Notes: a model not told the origin generated them from the sequence alone. A stretch of 64,000 nucleotides of DNA from Burkholderia sp. GAS332 (GCA_900142905.1 FSRV01000003.1:310001-374000); one strand, 5' to 3'; positions 29,194 through 47,930 are shown, numbered from the stretch's first letter. Made by a program: numbers and translations.

Positions 29194-29204
29194 GTCCGCC
29201 GCAC

Positions 29205-37700
<8,496 letters not shown>

Positions 37701-38149
37701 AAATTACCTCGACAAATATAAATAGATTCTGAATAAAGCGGCTGCCAGTTTGGATAAGCCGGCGCAAGTGCGTAAGGTCGGCGGCGAGCCCAAACGCCTG
37801 ATCACTCGCCTCGCATAAGGGACGGTCGATTATCGCTGGCGCGCATCACGCCATGCGTAGGACCGGTCTGAACTTGTGGCGCTACATTGACTGTGACTTC
37901 CCCATAAGGCGGGGCGAACGGTGATATCGCTCTCAAGCGGATCGTGTGAGGCGTTGTTCGGGCGGGTGTGGCAGTTGCGAGATGCGATCGCCGCGTGAAA
38001 TGCGATCGGCCAGGTAGCCCTAAAACTAGATGCTTACAACTGGTTGCGGGTTTTCTGCCACGGCTGAATTTGTCTGCGAGCCCGGCCACGCCGGGAGTTC
38101 TAATCGGTCTGGCCAGATTGGTTGAAGTCCTGATTTGTGGAAAGCACTG
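37701..38149. other. Upstream region of the giant adhesin
   Basis: The 40 bases before the adhesin start are AT-rich on the minus strand (CAGAATCTATTTATATTTGTC before GAGG), a plausible promoter-proximal leader. The rest shows no supported gene up to the transposase remnant. Confidence 0.4.
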
Positions 38150-38545
38150 ATGGCTGGACGCCAATAATGGCAAACGATTCGAACGAAATTGAGCCTTGTG
38201 CAGTTCGCGCAGTTTGTCTTGCCGCATCTGAGCACGGGTTGGCGTGGTCTGACCCCGACGCAGGGTTTGGACAGGATCTTCAACTACATTCTTCAGCTGC
38301 TGTATATGGTCTGTCAGTGGAAGTCGCTGCCAAATGAAAAGAACGACAAAGGTCGTCCCGAAATCCACTACACGCGCATCTATCGGGCGTTGCGCCGATG
38401 GCCGCATCTACGCAATTTTTGCGGCTCGGTACACAGGCTCCATCAACACCCGCCCCTTGACCTTACGGTCATTCACGGCGGCAGCACGACCACTGCGGCG
38501 AAGAAGGGCGATGGCAATCTCGGGTATCCGGGCCGTCTCCCCGCC
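38150..38545 (+). pseudogene. IS5-like transposase N-terminal remnant
   Basis: The + strand reads VQFAQFVLPHLSTGWRGLTPTQGLDRIFNYILQLLYM, QWKSLPNEKNDKGRPEIHYTRIYRALRRW, then SVHRLHQHPPLDLTVIHGGSTTTAAKKGD. This is the N-terminal and first catalytic (D-x-TVIHGD/G) region of a transposase common in Burkholderia. A small deletion alters the stretch after RALRRW, and the gene is lost after NLGYPG. The expected catalytic Asp in VIHGD is Gly here. Confidence 0.65.
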
Positions 38546-38709
38546 ACCGTGAGTCGGCCTAGCCCCGCACCGTTGGTCTATATGAGCGGTCATCAATGTG
38601 ATCTGGCGGGGGTGATGCCGATGAAGCCCAAGCTTCTGCGCTCACACTGATTGACCAAGCCTTTGCCAAGTGTCGGCAGCTCAATGGGCCCTCACGGGCG
38701 GCACCGCGT

Positions 38710-38940
38710 TTATGCGGCTGGCGCGTCATGTTTCCTCCGTGCGTCCGTGCAGCGCCGGTTCACGTTCAGGCAGAACGCGCGATCAACGAACAGCCGGCGC
38801 GCCTCGATCACACCATACCGGATGCACAGGATGCCCTCAATCGCCTGCCAGTTCGCATAGCTGCCGCAGTCGGCCAGGCTCAGTGCTGCCTGCCGTATGT
38901 TTTCTCGCTGAGCATTGCGCAACACATCTCTCTTCACCAT
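38710..38940 (-). CDS. Small conserved protein of the prophage-like block, 76 aa
   Basis: The start at 38940 gives MVKRDVLRNAQRENIRQAALSLAD, then YANWQAIEGILCIRYGV and LNVNRRCTDARRK. The pattern of conserved Trp and Cys and the repeated Arg-rich helices suggests a small DNA-associated or regulatory protein. I have the impression of similar orphan proteins in Burkholderia genomes but can name no family. It is intact, 99 bases downstream of the next gene on the same strand. Confidence 0.5.
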   Translation of the reverse strand: MVKRDVLRNAQRENIRQAALSLADCGSYANWQAIEGILCIRYGVIEARRLFVDRAFCLNVNRRCTDARRKHDAPAA

Positions 38941-39039
38941 GATCCAGCCACCGTGCAGGGCTGACATGCATTGATGATAGACGGCAAGCGGCGCTTCCCA
39001 TCGCCAACCACTTCCGGACTTCTGCGCCCATCGGTCCGC

Positions 39040-39417
39040 TCATTCACCGGACTGGCCGTACTCGTTACGACCCGGGCCGCCCGGAAGCGGCGTGCGGGCG
39101 GCCATGCACAGTTCCCGGAAACGGCGGTGTTCCGCTTCGTAGCCCTGCAGGACGCCTTGCGAAAGGATGTGGGAGGCCGCCCGCTCACGCTCCTGTCGGA
39201 TTTCATCTTCCGTCTGAACGCAATAGATATTGTGCTTGCCGTCGCTGGTCTGCTTCACCGCGCCCCTTAGGATGAGTCCGGATAGCAACCTCGTCACTTC
39301 CGCCGTGTTGGTACCCCCAAGACGCGCAATCTGCGGCAGCGTGTACCGCGTGCCGGGTGTCATGCATGCCAGTACCGTCGCTGGCGTGATGACCAGCTTC
39401 TCTTTGCCTTTCGTCAT
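39040..39417 (-). CDS. Predicted winged-helix small protein, 125 aa
   Basis: The sequence MTKGKEKLVITPATVLACM, TLPQIARLGGTNTAEVTRLLSGLILRGAVKQTSDGKHNIYCV reads as a compact winged helix: a recognition helix after IARLGGT and a wing at SDGKHNIY. It would be a DNA-binding protein. It starts ten bases after the stop of the larger broken gene upstream and is followed by the 76-aa gene, so three genes look co-transcribed. Confidence 0.5.
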   Translation of the reverse strand: MTKGKEKLVITPATVLACMTPGTRYTLPQIARLGGTNTAEVTRLLSGLILRGAVKQTSDGKHNIYCVQTEDEIRQERERAASHILSQGVLQGYEAEHRRFRELCMAARTPLPGGPGRNEYGQSGE

Positions 39418-39426
39418 TTCCGGTTC

Positions 39427-40386
39427 TCACTGCGACTGGCCGACCTTTTGATGTTCCTGCGCGATGAATTCGGCAGCCATCCGGTTGTAGGCGGCCAAAA
39501 TCCGGGTATTGATCTGACCCGCCTCGTTCAGTTCGCCCCAATAGGTCGCCGCGTTATATTCGATATAGGCCCCACCGCCCGCGCCTGACATTCCCGATCC
39601 TGACAGCAGCAGATACCGGTCACCGCCCAGCGTCTGGATCGTGCCACCGAGACTTGCCTGGAACTGCTCAAGCGACTAGCCGCCGGCATTCTTCCCCCCG
39701 AGGTTGAACAACCGATGCGTGGTGAGCATTTTTTCAGACGATTGGAAGATCACCGCGCCTGCCGGCATCCGTGTTGTGTCGTTGCCGAGCAGCGCCAACA
39801 GTCCGTTGGTCGAAGGTCCATTATCCGCCTCCAGCGCCTGTCCGACTGGCTGGCCGGAAACGTCCTGCGACGTGAGCGTCACGTCATAGAGCGGCGACGT
39901 CATGCCGTTCATGCCAAACTGGTAACCCTGCGGCAGCTTCTGGAAAATCCGCGAGCCGCTGCCGATATCGGTATAGCGCGTACTACGCGAGGTGAACGCA
40001 CCTTCTTCCGTGATATAGACGCCGTCGACATATTGCTGCTGATACGACCCGACGATAACGCCTGTGGTCTCAGTGAAATTGATATCCGAATCCCCGCTCA
40101 AATAGAACTGGGTGCGCCCGGTTGCCGTTGGTTTGCCCGATGCACCGCCGAAGTTCGCGCCGAACTGGTAGTAGCCCGAACCGCTGCCATTGACGAAGAT
40201 GCTGTCGAAGAAACCGGCCTGCGTGCTGGATGCGTCAAGGCTTCCCGACTGACTGTCAGTCCCGGACACCACGCCGTCAGCACCGCCTCCGCCAGGATAT
40301 GCCGACAGCGTGATCGCCACCTTCACGGTCGCCATGAGATGCCGGTTCGCGCCATCGCGTGGCTGAATGGCTTTCTCTGTTAACAT
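39427..40386 (-). pseudogene. Unknown prophage-block protein interrupted by an amber codon
   Basis: The start at 40386 (MLTEKAIQPRDG, with GGGAG upstream) opens a 236-residue frame rich in Gly, Ser and Thr (VAITLSAYPGGGGADGVVSGTD...). It stops at a TAG (39676-39678) after LFNLGGKNAGG. The same frame continues at once as SLEQFQASLGGTIQTL and ends HQKVGQSQ at 39427, so a single amber codon splits one protein of about 318 residues. The function is not recognised. The composition suggests a phage or surface structural protein. Confidence 0.6.
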
Positions 40387-40526
40387 CCTTTGTCTCCCTA
40401 TTTCAGACCATTGATGGCCAGCCCGCGACAATATGTCGACTAGCCGGCAAAAACCGGCGAGCGGCTTGATGACCCGCCCGGTCGGAAACCCTTTTCAGCA
40501 TTACCTCCGCCCTTTACGTGGTGTGA

Positions 40527-40862
40527 TCAGCGCAAAGGGGCCATAAGGCCATAAACCACTTCCGCCTTGCGCCCACTCTGTTCAGTCAGTGCACGCGCTG
40601 TCCTGCCCGAAGCGATGGAATCCACGAAGCCGCTCCGAGGCACGTACGCCGCAGGTTCGTGATAGAACATGCGGGCCGAAAGCGTCTGCGCCGTATGAAA
40701 CGCCTGTGGATTGGTCTGGATGAGCCAGGTAAGCAGTTGGCTAATCGCGTCGATGCCGTCGGCTGACGCATCACGCAGGGCCTGGCGTTCCTCTTGAGTC
40801 AGATACATGTTGGAAACGTTGTTGAGATATTCGTACTGTAATGACCGGTCGGTCCCGATGCC
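40527..40862 (-). pseudogene. C-terminal fragment of an unknown prophage-block protein
   Basis: Protein-like sequence is seen only in the second half of the open frame: SLQYEYLNNVSNMYLTQEERQALRDASADGIDAI, then QTNPQAFHTAQTLSARMFYHEP, ending VYGLMAPLR. The upstream part of the frame is low-quality, which suggests a lost N-terminus. No family is recognised. Confidence 0.4.
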
Positions 40863-41164
40863 ATCCCGATGCCATTTCGCCGCAACCGCTCTTGCCGGTT
40901 GCACTCGCTGTCCTAAACGGAAACGAGGATGCCCCGAATCCAGTTGAACACGAGCCGGGATGCCTGCCTGCTCATATCTTGTGCGCCTAGCTCTTCTGAT
41001 TGGATGCGCAGCATATTCCAAAGGAGTCCCTCAGGAAGTCCCCCGTAAACAATTCACCACAGTTCCCATCAAATCGGACGGGTCCAATTGTGCTAGCCGG
41101 GCTGTGCGTGGCTATATGTTCGGTTTGGCTGGAGTTTTTCTGGGGAACCAGAACGGGAGAGTGC

Positions 41165-41401
41165 ATGAGCAGGGACACGGCATGCTGGCTGCTGGCCGTA
41201 GCAATCGCGTGGATGATCCTGGCAACTGCTGTATGGGGAGGGTGGGACAAAGAGCCGGAGGAACACGGCATCGAGGGGGCCATGCACGCGGCGCTGATCG
41301 ACGCAGGCGACATGCTGGCCACGCAGCTGGCGTTCGGGGACAACTGGGACGGCTACTGGGTGGCGAACGATGTCGCCGACGCTCCTCCCGGTTCGTGGTG
41401 A
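41165..41401 (+). CDS. Small membrane protein, 78 aa
   Basis: An ATG at 41165 follows GGGAG. The product has one membrane helix (TACWLLAVAIAWMILATAVWGG), then an acidic segment (DKEPEEHGIEGAM) and a Trp/Asp-rich tail (FGDNWDGYWVAND). It is intact and opposite in direction to the decayed phage genes around it. A second small membrane gene follows 21 bases later. Function unknown. Confidence 0.55.
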   Translation: MSRDTACWLLAVAIAWMILATAVWGGWDKEPEEHGIEGAMHAALIDAGDMLATQLAFGDNWDGYWVANDVADAPPGSW

Positions 41402-41422
41402 CGATATCTGGAGAACCGCACA

Positions 41423-41668
41423 ATGAAAGCGCTCTTTCTTACCCCACTGAAGACGCTGCTTCTTTTCGCACTGGAGCTGGCGTTCATCGTCTCTATGGGG
41501 CTGATTGTCGCAACGCTCGTAAAGGGCCCCCGAGAGTTGTCGAAATGCTGGGGGATTGACGGCGACGACGATGATGAAAAGCCGAGCGTGTTCTTCTCAT
41601 GGCCCGCTTTCATTGCGGCCTACGCTGTTATGCTGCTATCAGCTCTCGCGCTCTACTTTCTTGAATAG
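41423..41668 (+). CDS. Small two-helix membrane protein, 81 aa
   Basis: Preceded by GGAG at a good distance. Two hydrophobic segments (TLLLFALELAFIVSMGLIVATLV and WPAFIAAYAVMLLSALALYF) flank an acidic loop (GIDGDDDDEKPS). It is probably co-transcribed with the preceding gene. A holin-like or inner-membrane role is possible but unsupported. Confidence 0.55.
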   Translation: MKALFLTPLKTLLLFALELAFIVSMGLIVATLVKGPRELSKCWGIDGDDDDEKPSVFFSWPAFIAAYAVMLLSALALYFLE

Positions 41669-41917
41669 CCGCGATTGCTCAGTGCTGCATACAATCTGGC
41701 CTCGGGGGGCTTGATGACGATCCGGGAGCACCGACCTCCTAGTTTTGCGTGCCGGCAGGAGAAATTTCGACTCAGAACAACTTACGTATACCTTAACGAT
41801 ATGTCCTATGATCGAAAGAGACGCGTAGCAGATCATCATGTCCACTTGGTTGACGAGCGCGTCATAGAACGCATCACCGCACATCACATAGACACGCGCG
41901 GTCGCAGTGAATGCCCC

Positions 41918-42427
41918 CTACGCCTGCGGCGTCTGGAATTCCTCAAACCAGTCGTAGATAATGCTGCCGTCCTTCGGATTCAGAACCAGCCCCTGAAGCA
42001 CGCGCAGCCGCAGACATGCCTTCGTGTATTCGTCGTTCCCCAGCAGCCCGGTCGGACGCGAGAGGGGGCGCGCGACTTCGGTTTCGACCTGCATCAGGAT
42101 GCTTTCGGTATCTAACTCACGGATGCCCTAAACTTCCTCGGCGTACACCGTTTCGTCGTGCCTCAGGCGCGGCACCTCGAAGGTGCGCATCTTGCGTTTT
42201 TCGGTGGTGCGCTGCGTGCCTTCCACGCCCCGTTCGCTGAACGGAATAAGTCCCATCTTGCCGGTACGTTCCTGAATCGCGAGCGCGTTCACACGGATCC
42301 GCTCGGGATCGAACACGCCGAGCGCACCCAGCCCGACCGGCTGGAGCGGATTGCGCCGGGCCGCACCGGTCAGCGCGATAGCGGTGAACGGGTCCGCGTG
42401 GAAAATTTCGAGAATTTGGCCAGCCAT
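41918..42427 (-). pseudogene. Phage major capsid protein E (lambda gpE family), broken
   Basis: The start MAGQILEIFHADPFTAIALTGAA and the following LAIQERTGKMGLIPFSERG and TQRTTEKRKMRTFEVPRL are characteristic of the lambda E-type capsid family. An amber TAG replaces the expected Gln after YAEEV (about 42128). The same frame then continues GIRELDTESILMQVETEVARPLSRPTGLLGNDEYTKACLRL and ends at a TAG after DWFEEFQTPQA. That is shorter than the usual 330-350 residues, so the C-terminal half is missing. Confidence 0.8.
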
Positions 42428-42518
42428 GTCAGGCCCCCGAAAATGGAAAGGCCGCCTGGGGTCAGTGACTCCGGCGGCCCTGATTGAGGCGGAAGGAAAG
42501 GGAGGGACAGGCGCGCGG

Positions 42519-42828
42519 TTAGCGCATCAGGATGCCGAGCACCTGGAGTTGTGCGCGTGCCGTAGTGATCTGTGCGGGCAGTACGCCCGCAGGTCAGACC
42601 AGTTCCGACGCATTGACTTCGGCACGGCGCGTGATCGCCACCACCTGGCCGTTGGCAGCCGTGACATCGCGCGCCGTACAGCAGACCCGCCGCAATCTCG
42701 GAACCGTCCGCCGCGGCCAGGCGCCACGACTGCCATTTGCCCGTAGCCATGATTTCGCCAAGCAGGGTGCCGGCCGGCACCCTCACGCCACATGTGAGCG
42801 TGATCGTGTCGCGCGGCGTGGCATACAT
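42519..42828 (-). pseudogene. Phage head decoration protein (lambda gpD-like), frameshifted
   Basis: PRDTITLTCGVRVPAGTLLGEIMATGKWQSW and AADGSEIAAGLLYG match the decoration-protein core. After a frame change the rest follows as AITRHAEVNASELV-like sequence and ends LQVLGILMR at 42519. It lies directly upstream of the capsid gene in transcription order (D then E), as in lambda-like head modules. The N-terminal arm is missing. Confidence 0.65.
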
Positions 42829-43127
42829 ATATTGAACGCAAGCCGCGCGGCGATCCCGGGGTCACGTGTGGCAACCTCCGACGCTCTTCGGTGTCGCTGG
42901 CTCGCAGAACTACGGCCTGCGAAATGATCCGCGCCTCGCCATTGCTGGTGCCGGGAGCGAAGGCGTTCAACAACGGCGCGTCGGGACCATGAATCACCAA
43001 TGGCGCGGTCACCGCCAACCCCATTTAGATCTATCCCGACATCCAGACGCTCTTCAATCGACCCGAAGATGGCGCTCGCAATGGCGCCCTCGTCAAGCGT
43101 CGCACTCACGACGACCAGCACCTACAA

Positions 43128-43394
43128 TGCGAACGCCGCCGACATGCTGAAGAAGAATTTCCCCGCGATGCGGGTCCAGACCGCTGCGCAATACCAGAAT
43201 CTGGCAGGCGCAACCTGATTCAGCTGATTGCCGATGCGCTCGAAGGCCAGAAAACCGGCTACTACTCATTGACGAGAAGCTGCGCGTGCAAGGGATCGCG
43301 CGAGACGAGCAGTTTCAAGCAGAAGAAGTCGCAGGGACTGTGGGGTTCGGTGATCTTCCGGCCGTTTGCGATCGCCTCGATGCGTGGTGTCTGA
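43128..43394 (+). pseudogene. DUF2184-type phage major capsid, C-terminal remnant, opposite strand
   Basis: In two + strand frames: ADMLKKNFPAMRVQTAAQYQNLAG, then NLIQLIADALEGQKTGYY, and TSSFKQKKSQGLWGSVIFRPFAIASM. This resembles the C-terminal end of DUF2184 major capsid proteins. If right, it belongs to a different phage from the gpE/gpD genes on the other strand. A frameshift and an internal deletion inactivate it. Confidence 0.5.
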
Positions 43395-43599
43395 GTGGAC
43401 GTATATGCACAAAGGCATCCTTGTCCGTGTCACAGGCGCACCGGTGAGCGCCAGAGATGATTCTGCACATCGCGAGGTCGAAAACATGGCAACCACATCC
43501 GCAGATCCATCCGCATGTACCGTCACGTCGCTTGCCGGATTCTGCAGGGCCTTTTTCGACATCGTGTAGCACGGCGAGGTGCCCCAGCCGAGCACGGCG

Positions 43600-43841
43600 A
43601 GGCCTTCCACGACCTCATACGCACGCTCCTGCGCAGAGCCGCCCGCGTCGAATTCGACGTCCAGCATCACGACCTCGCCGCCCGGATGGCACAGCTGCGC
43701 AAGGCCGAAACGGTCGGCCAGCGCCGCCATGATGACCGCGATCTTCTCTGGCGTGATCGCCAGCGGCACATTGAACAGGCGCGTCGCGAGATGCGGATAG
43801 TCCGGCTTAATGGCCCGCCCGTAGAGATAGCGACTTGACAC
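43600..43841 (-). pseudogene. S49-family phage capsid protease, N-terminal fragment
   Basis: Begins MSSRYLYGRAIKPDYPHLATRLFNVPLAITPEKIAVIMAALADRFGLAQL, the N-terminus of the lambda gpC-type head maturation protease. It then decays (VEFDAGGSAQERAYEVVEGLAVLG). The catalytic Ser/Lys domain is absent. It sits upstream of gpD and gpE, the normal protease-decoration-capsid order, but no portal gene precedes it here. Confidence 0.7.
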
Positions 43842-44256
43842 AACGCGCGTTAGTACTTTCCAAAAGCCTGGAGCAGACGGAGTGTTGTGGATGATTGTTC
43901 GTTAGAGCGATTGGAGTTTTACGATGCTAGTGTCTGAGCGGCGAGCGTCGCGCCTATGCGGCCGCATCGGCTGCGTAGCTCCAGACATCCCTGAACCGAC
44001 GGACCTAAATGGCGACGCCCATCAGTTCTTCCCGTGCGCGGCGTACCCGGCGGGCTGCCTCGCTGTCCGTCATGCTGGGCGCGGCTGCGTTTGCATGATC
44101 CGGTGCTGGCAAGCGGCGCCGGCTGCGCGTCCACGCCGAGATGTGTCTGAGTTCCGCGACATGTGTGAGCTGGCATTTCGTAGCAACGGCTGTGGCCACG
44201 CCGATCGACAGGATGGTCCAAATTCGACTATTCTTGTTTAACACTCGATCCTGCCT
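43842..44256. other. Spacer at the left boundary of the autotransporter block
   Basis: About 415 bases. A minus-strand GTG frame (44005-44304, 99 aa, with KNSRIWTILSIGVATAVA) overlaps the ion-channel fragment and is uncertain. Nothing else is seen. Confidence 0.3.
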
Positions 44257-44496
44257 ATGAACCTCGTCCGCCCACTTAGACGCGATTTCGGCCGTCCCGA
44301 TCACGGCTGGCGGCAGCGCCTGTATGCCATCGTTCTTGAAGAAGAGATGGACGCCGCGCGCCGCTTCGATGCCTTGCTGCTGTCAGCAATCCTACCCAGC
44401 GTCGCGGTCGTGATGCTGGACAGCGTCGAGGCTGTTCGTGCCTGTGCGCTGGCGGTACCGAATATTCTGGAGTGGCTCTTTACGCTGCTGTGCTAG
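44257..44496 (+). pseudogene. Voltage-gated ion channel, N-terminal fragment
   Basis: Reads FGRPDHGWRQRLYAIVLEEEMDAARRFDALLLSAILPSVAVVMLDSVEAVRA, then LEWLFTLLC followed by TAG. This is the N-terminal linker and first helix of bacterial six-helix ion transporters (expected to continue LEWLFTLLFTVEY). The truncation falls inside S1-S2, with no pore. The gene is therefore dead and the autotransporter begins 90 bases later. Confidence 0.75.
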
Positions 44497-44584
44497 CCGC
44501 ATCCCATACTGAAAAGCACGATGTCATTATCGCTGTCCGATCATAGATTTTCATCGTTTCGTTTCACCACGACGGGAAAAAAGG

Positions 44585-47500
44585 GTGCGCGCTATGACAG
44601 GGGTCAAGACATTGATTAATCCTGCTTGGGTCACACCACGGGAAGGCAACGTGAGGGACCTCTCCCTTCTGCCGCTATCGACTCGGTCTTCCTGTGCGCT
44701 GCGTGATAATCTAGCAACCGACAGCTTGGGGGGCGCGCCGGTTCTGGTAAACGCACCAACGTGGGGGCGTTGCCACGGGAAACGACCGGGGGTTACTCAG
44801 CACAACATTGAGACAGGTCTGTGGGGACACGATTCCCGCGTCGACGGTTTCGTAATAAAGCGGGGCGTGCGGGCCACCTCGGTGGCGCTGGCCTTTGCGG
44901 CCTCTGCGGCACACGCGCAGGCCACCATCGACAATGTCGGTGGTTCGGGCTGTATGGCTTGCGCCACAGGGCTGGTGACGGTCAACGGCGATCAATCAGG
45001 GAACCAAGCCTCTCCGTGGAATGTGGGGGGGGCACTGACTATCGGCAATCAAGGCAGGGGGGAGCTGAATATCTCCTCTGGCGGAACAGTCTCCGATACA
45101 AACGCCGTCATCGGTAGTGCCGCCAGCGGCACGGGCACCGTCAAGGTGGACGGTACAACAGGGGCAACAACCTGGACCAACAGCGGTGTCATTTACGCCG
45201 GTTACAACGGCACCGGTACGCTGAATATCACTAGTGGCGGTGCGGTCTCCGCTGCAGGCGCCTTCGTCGGCTATTCCGCTGGCAGCACCGGCGCCGTCAC
45301 GGTGGGCGGTGCAGGATCAACCTGGGCCGACGGCAGCAGCCTTTACGTCGGTTACAACAGCGCCGGTACCCTGAATATCACTGCTGGCGGAACAGTCTCC
45401 AGCGGAGGCGCCGCCGTCATCGGTAATACCGCTGGCGTCACAGGCACTGTCACTGTGGACGGTACAGGATCAAACTGGACCGCCACGGGCAACCTTATTG
45501 TTGGCTACTTAGGCATCGGTACGCTGAATGTCACTAATGGGGGAAAAGCCTCCAATATAGGGAGCGACTTTATCGGTAATTCCGCCGGAGGCACCGGCAC
45601 CGTCACAGTGGACGGTACAGGATCAACTTGGACCAACACGAGCGGTCTTGGCATTGGCGTCGGCGGCACCGGTACGCTGACTATCTCTGATGGCGGGATC
45701 GTTTCTGCGCAATCAGGCGTCGGGATTGCGCAAAATGCCGGTTCCACCGGCACCTTGATCATCGGTGCCGCCGCCGGCCAGCCTGCGGTAGCACCGGGAA
45801 CACTGACCACGCGCACCGTGGCGTTCGGCGTCGGCACCGGCGACATCGTGTTCAACCATACCGACACGAGCGGCAATTACACCTTTGCAGCCATCATCAG
45901 CGGCACTGGTGCCGTTGATGTCTATAGCGGTACCACCGCCCTGACCGCGAACAATACCTATACGGGCACAACGACCATCCACGCTGGTACGCTGCAGTTG
46001 GGCAATGGCGGGACCTCCGGGTCGGTCGTCGGCGACATCACTGATAACGGGACTCTGGCCTTCGACCGTTCCAACACGGTGACGTTTGGCGGGGCGATCA
46101 CCGGCTCAGGTGCGGTGAACCAGATCGGCACGGGCACCACTGTGCTGACTGGCACCGGCACGTATAGCGGCCCCACCACGGTCGCGGGCGGCAAGCTGGC
46201 CGCTGGCGGGGCGAATGTCTTCAGCCCGAACTCGGACTATACCGTCCAGGCGGGCAGCACCCTAGCTCTGCAGGGCAACCGTCAGACGGTAGCCGGTCTC
46301 GCCAACGCGGGGCTGGTCACGATAGGCGCCAGCACCGCGCCTGGCACGGTGTTGACGACGACCAACTATGTGGGCCAGGGCGGGACGATCGCGCTGAACA
46401 CCTTCCTGGGCGACGACAGCTCGCCCTCGGACAGGCTGGTTATCAACGGCGGCACGGCAACAGGGACCACCACGCTAGCGTTCACGAACGTCGGTGGTCC
46501 GGGCGCCCATACGACCGCCAATGGCATCCCGGTCGTTCAGGCCATCAATGGCGCAACCGCAGGCGTCGGCGCCTTTACGCAGGCTGCGGGCGAACTGCGC
46601 GGCGGCTTCTACGACTACCGTCTGTTCCAGGGGGGACTGGGCGGCAGCGATCCCAACGACTGGTTCCTGCGCTCCGAATTCGTCGTGCCCGGCGCACCTA
46701 GCATACCGGGCGAACCGCCAGTTGGTCCCGGCGGCCCACCCGTAACGCCGGTTCTGCCTGAAATCCCGATCCTACCGCTGGATCCGCCGCCAGCCGTGCT
46801 GCCCCCGGGCGTGTATCCGATCATCGGGCCGGAAATCGCGACCTACAGCGTGGTGCAGCCAGTTGCCCGGCAGCTGGGTCTCACCACGCTCGGCACGATG
46901 CATGAACGCATCGGCGACACGCTGACGCCGGTGCAGGGAGGCGCCGGTAACGCGGGTTGGGGCCCCTCCGGCTGGGTGCGTCTGTTCGGCCAGCAGATCG
47001 ACAACCGCTATCAGACGTTCACCGATGCGCGTGCTAGTGGCTCGCTGCTCGGTTTCCAGTCGGGCGTCGATCTGTGGCGCGGCAGTTTCCTGCCGGGCCA
47101 TCATGACACCACGGGCGTCTATTTTGCCTATGGCAACAGCAGTGTCGATGTGGACGGCCTGGTCACCAATGCGCCAGCCACTGCTTACGTGCTGAACCAC
47201 ACGGGCTCGGTGGATCTCGACGCGTATTCCGGCGGCGCCTACTGGACCCACTATGGCCCCGGCGGCTGGTATCTCGACGCGGTGTTCCAGGGCACCTACT
47301 ACGACGGTCACGCGAGCACCGAGTTTGCCCGGCTGCCGGTGTCAGGCTCGGGTTTCGTCACCTCGCTGGAGGGCGGTTATCCGGTGCCACTTCCCCTGCT
47401 GGGACCGGGCTTTGTGCTGGAACCGCAGGCGCAGGTGATCTGGCAACACGTTGGCCTGAATGAGACTAACGATGGGCTGGGTCCGGTTGATCTGGGTTCG

Positions 47501-47821
47501 ACGTCGGGAGTGAGCGGCCGGCTGGGGGTGCGGGGCCAGTGGACCATCGGGCGTGCGAATGGGCAGGTCTGGCAGCCATATGTGCGCGCGAACCTCTGGC
47601 GGGACTGGGGTGCGCAAGCGACCGCGACGTATTCTGCGGTCGATCAGGTGCCGGTGGCCGGACAGGCGACGCGCATGGAGCTCGCCGCCGGTGTCACAGC
47701 GAAGCTCGACGCGCGCATGAGTGTGTACAGCCAGTACGGCTACCAGTTCTCCCTCAATTCGTCCGCCGGCGGAAGCCGCAAGGGGATGTGGGGGGATATT
47801 GGCGTGCGATATCTCTGGTGA
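44585..47821 (+). CDS. Classical autotransporter with beta-helical repeat passenger
   Basis: A 1078-residue type Va protein. A long N-terminal leader (about 96 residues) precedes a signal core GVRATSVALAFAASAAHAQA, so the true start may be downstream of 44585. The passenger carries at least six tandem units of about 50 residues (GTLNITSGGAVSAAG.FVGYSAGSTGAVTV and similar), which predict a right-handed beta-helix. TTIHAGTLQLGNGG and TTVAGGKLAAGG repeats follow. A proline-rich linker (IPGEPPVGPGGPP) leads to a barrel of about 280 residues starting QPVARQLGLTTLGTMHERIGD. It ends GDIGVRYLW, with a terminal aromatic for Bam recognition. A paralogue with a very similar barrel lies inverted at 59268-62486. 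Confidence 0.88.
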   Translation: MRAMTGVKTLINPAWVTPREGNVRDLSLLPLSTRSSCALRDNLATDSLGGAPVLVNAPTWGRCHGKRPGVTQHNIETGLWGHDSRVDGFVIKRGVRATSVALAFAASAAHAQATIDNVGGSGCMACATGLVTVNGDQSGNQASPWNVGGALTIGNQGRGELNISSGGTVSDTNAVIGSAASGTGTVKVDGTTGATTWTNSGVIYAGYNGTGTLNITSGGAVSAAGAFVGYSAGSTGAVTVGGAGSTWADGSSLYVGYNSAGTLNITAGGTVSSGGAAVIGNTAGVTGTVTVDGTGSNWTATGNLIVGYLGIGTLNVTNGGKASNIGSDFIGNSAGGTGTVTVDGTGSTWTNTSGLGIGVGGTGTLTISDGGIVSAQSGVGIAQNAGSTGTLIIGAAAGQPAVAPGTLTTRTVAFGVGTGDIVFNHTDTSGNYTFAAIISGTGAVDVYSGTTALTANNTYTGTTTIHAGTLQLGNGGTSGSVVGDITDNGTLAFDRSNTVTFGGAITGSGAVNQIGTGTTVLTGTGTYSGPTTVAGGKLAAGGANVFSPNSDYTVQAGSTLALQGNRQTVAGLANAGLVTIGASTAPGTVLTTTNYVGQGGTIALNTFLGDDSSPSDRLVINGGTATGTTTLAFTNVGGPGAHTTANGIPVVQAINGATAGVGAFTQAAGELRGGFYDYRLFQGGLGGSDPNDWFLRSEFVVPGAPSIPGEPPVGPGGPPVTPVLPEIPILPLDPPPAVLPPGVYPIIGPEIATYSVVQPVARQLGLTTLGTMHERIGDTLTPVQGGAGNAGWGPSGWVRLFGQQIDNRYQTFTDARASGSLLGFQSGVDLWRGSFLPGHHDTTGVYFAYGNSSVDVDGLVTNAPATAYVLNHTGSVDLDAYSGGAYWTHYGPGGWYLDAVFQGTYYDGHASTEFARLPVSGSGFVTSLEGGYPVPLPLLGPGFVLEPQAQVIWQHVGLNETNDGLGPVDLGSTSGVSGRLGVRGQWTIGRANGQVWQPYVRANLWRDWGAQATATYSAVDQVPVAGQATRMELAAGVTAKLDARMSVYSQYGYQFSLNSSAGGSRKGMWGDIGVRYLW

Positions 47822-47930
47822 GGGTCCGATCGTGTTCTCGCAACAAGATGACCGGCTATCCTGCAAGCGGCAAAATGGTGGACACATGCTTCTATGAGAA
47901 GCGAGTTGTCAAAGTGTCCTGAGAACTACG

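Noticed and set aside
37802..38407. 201-codon minus-strand ORF
   Set aside because: Its upstream half is antisense to the IS5-like transposase remnant and the rest has no family resemblance.
44005..44304. 99-aa minus-strand GTG ORF with one hydrophobic segment
   Set aside because: It overlaps a recognisable ion-channel fragment on the other strand and lacks a ribosome-binding site, so it is not reported as a gene.
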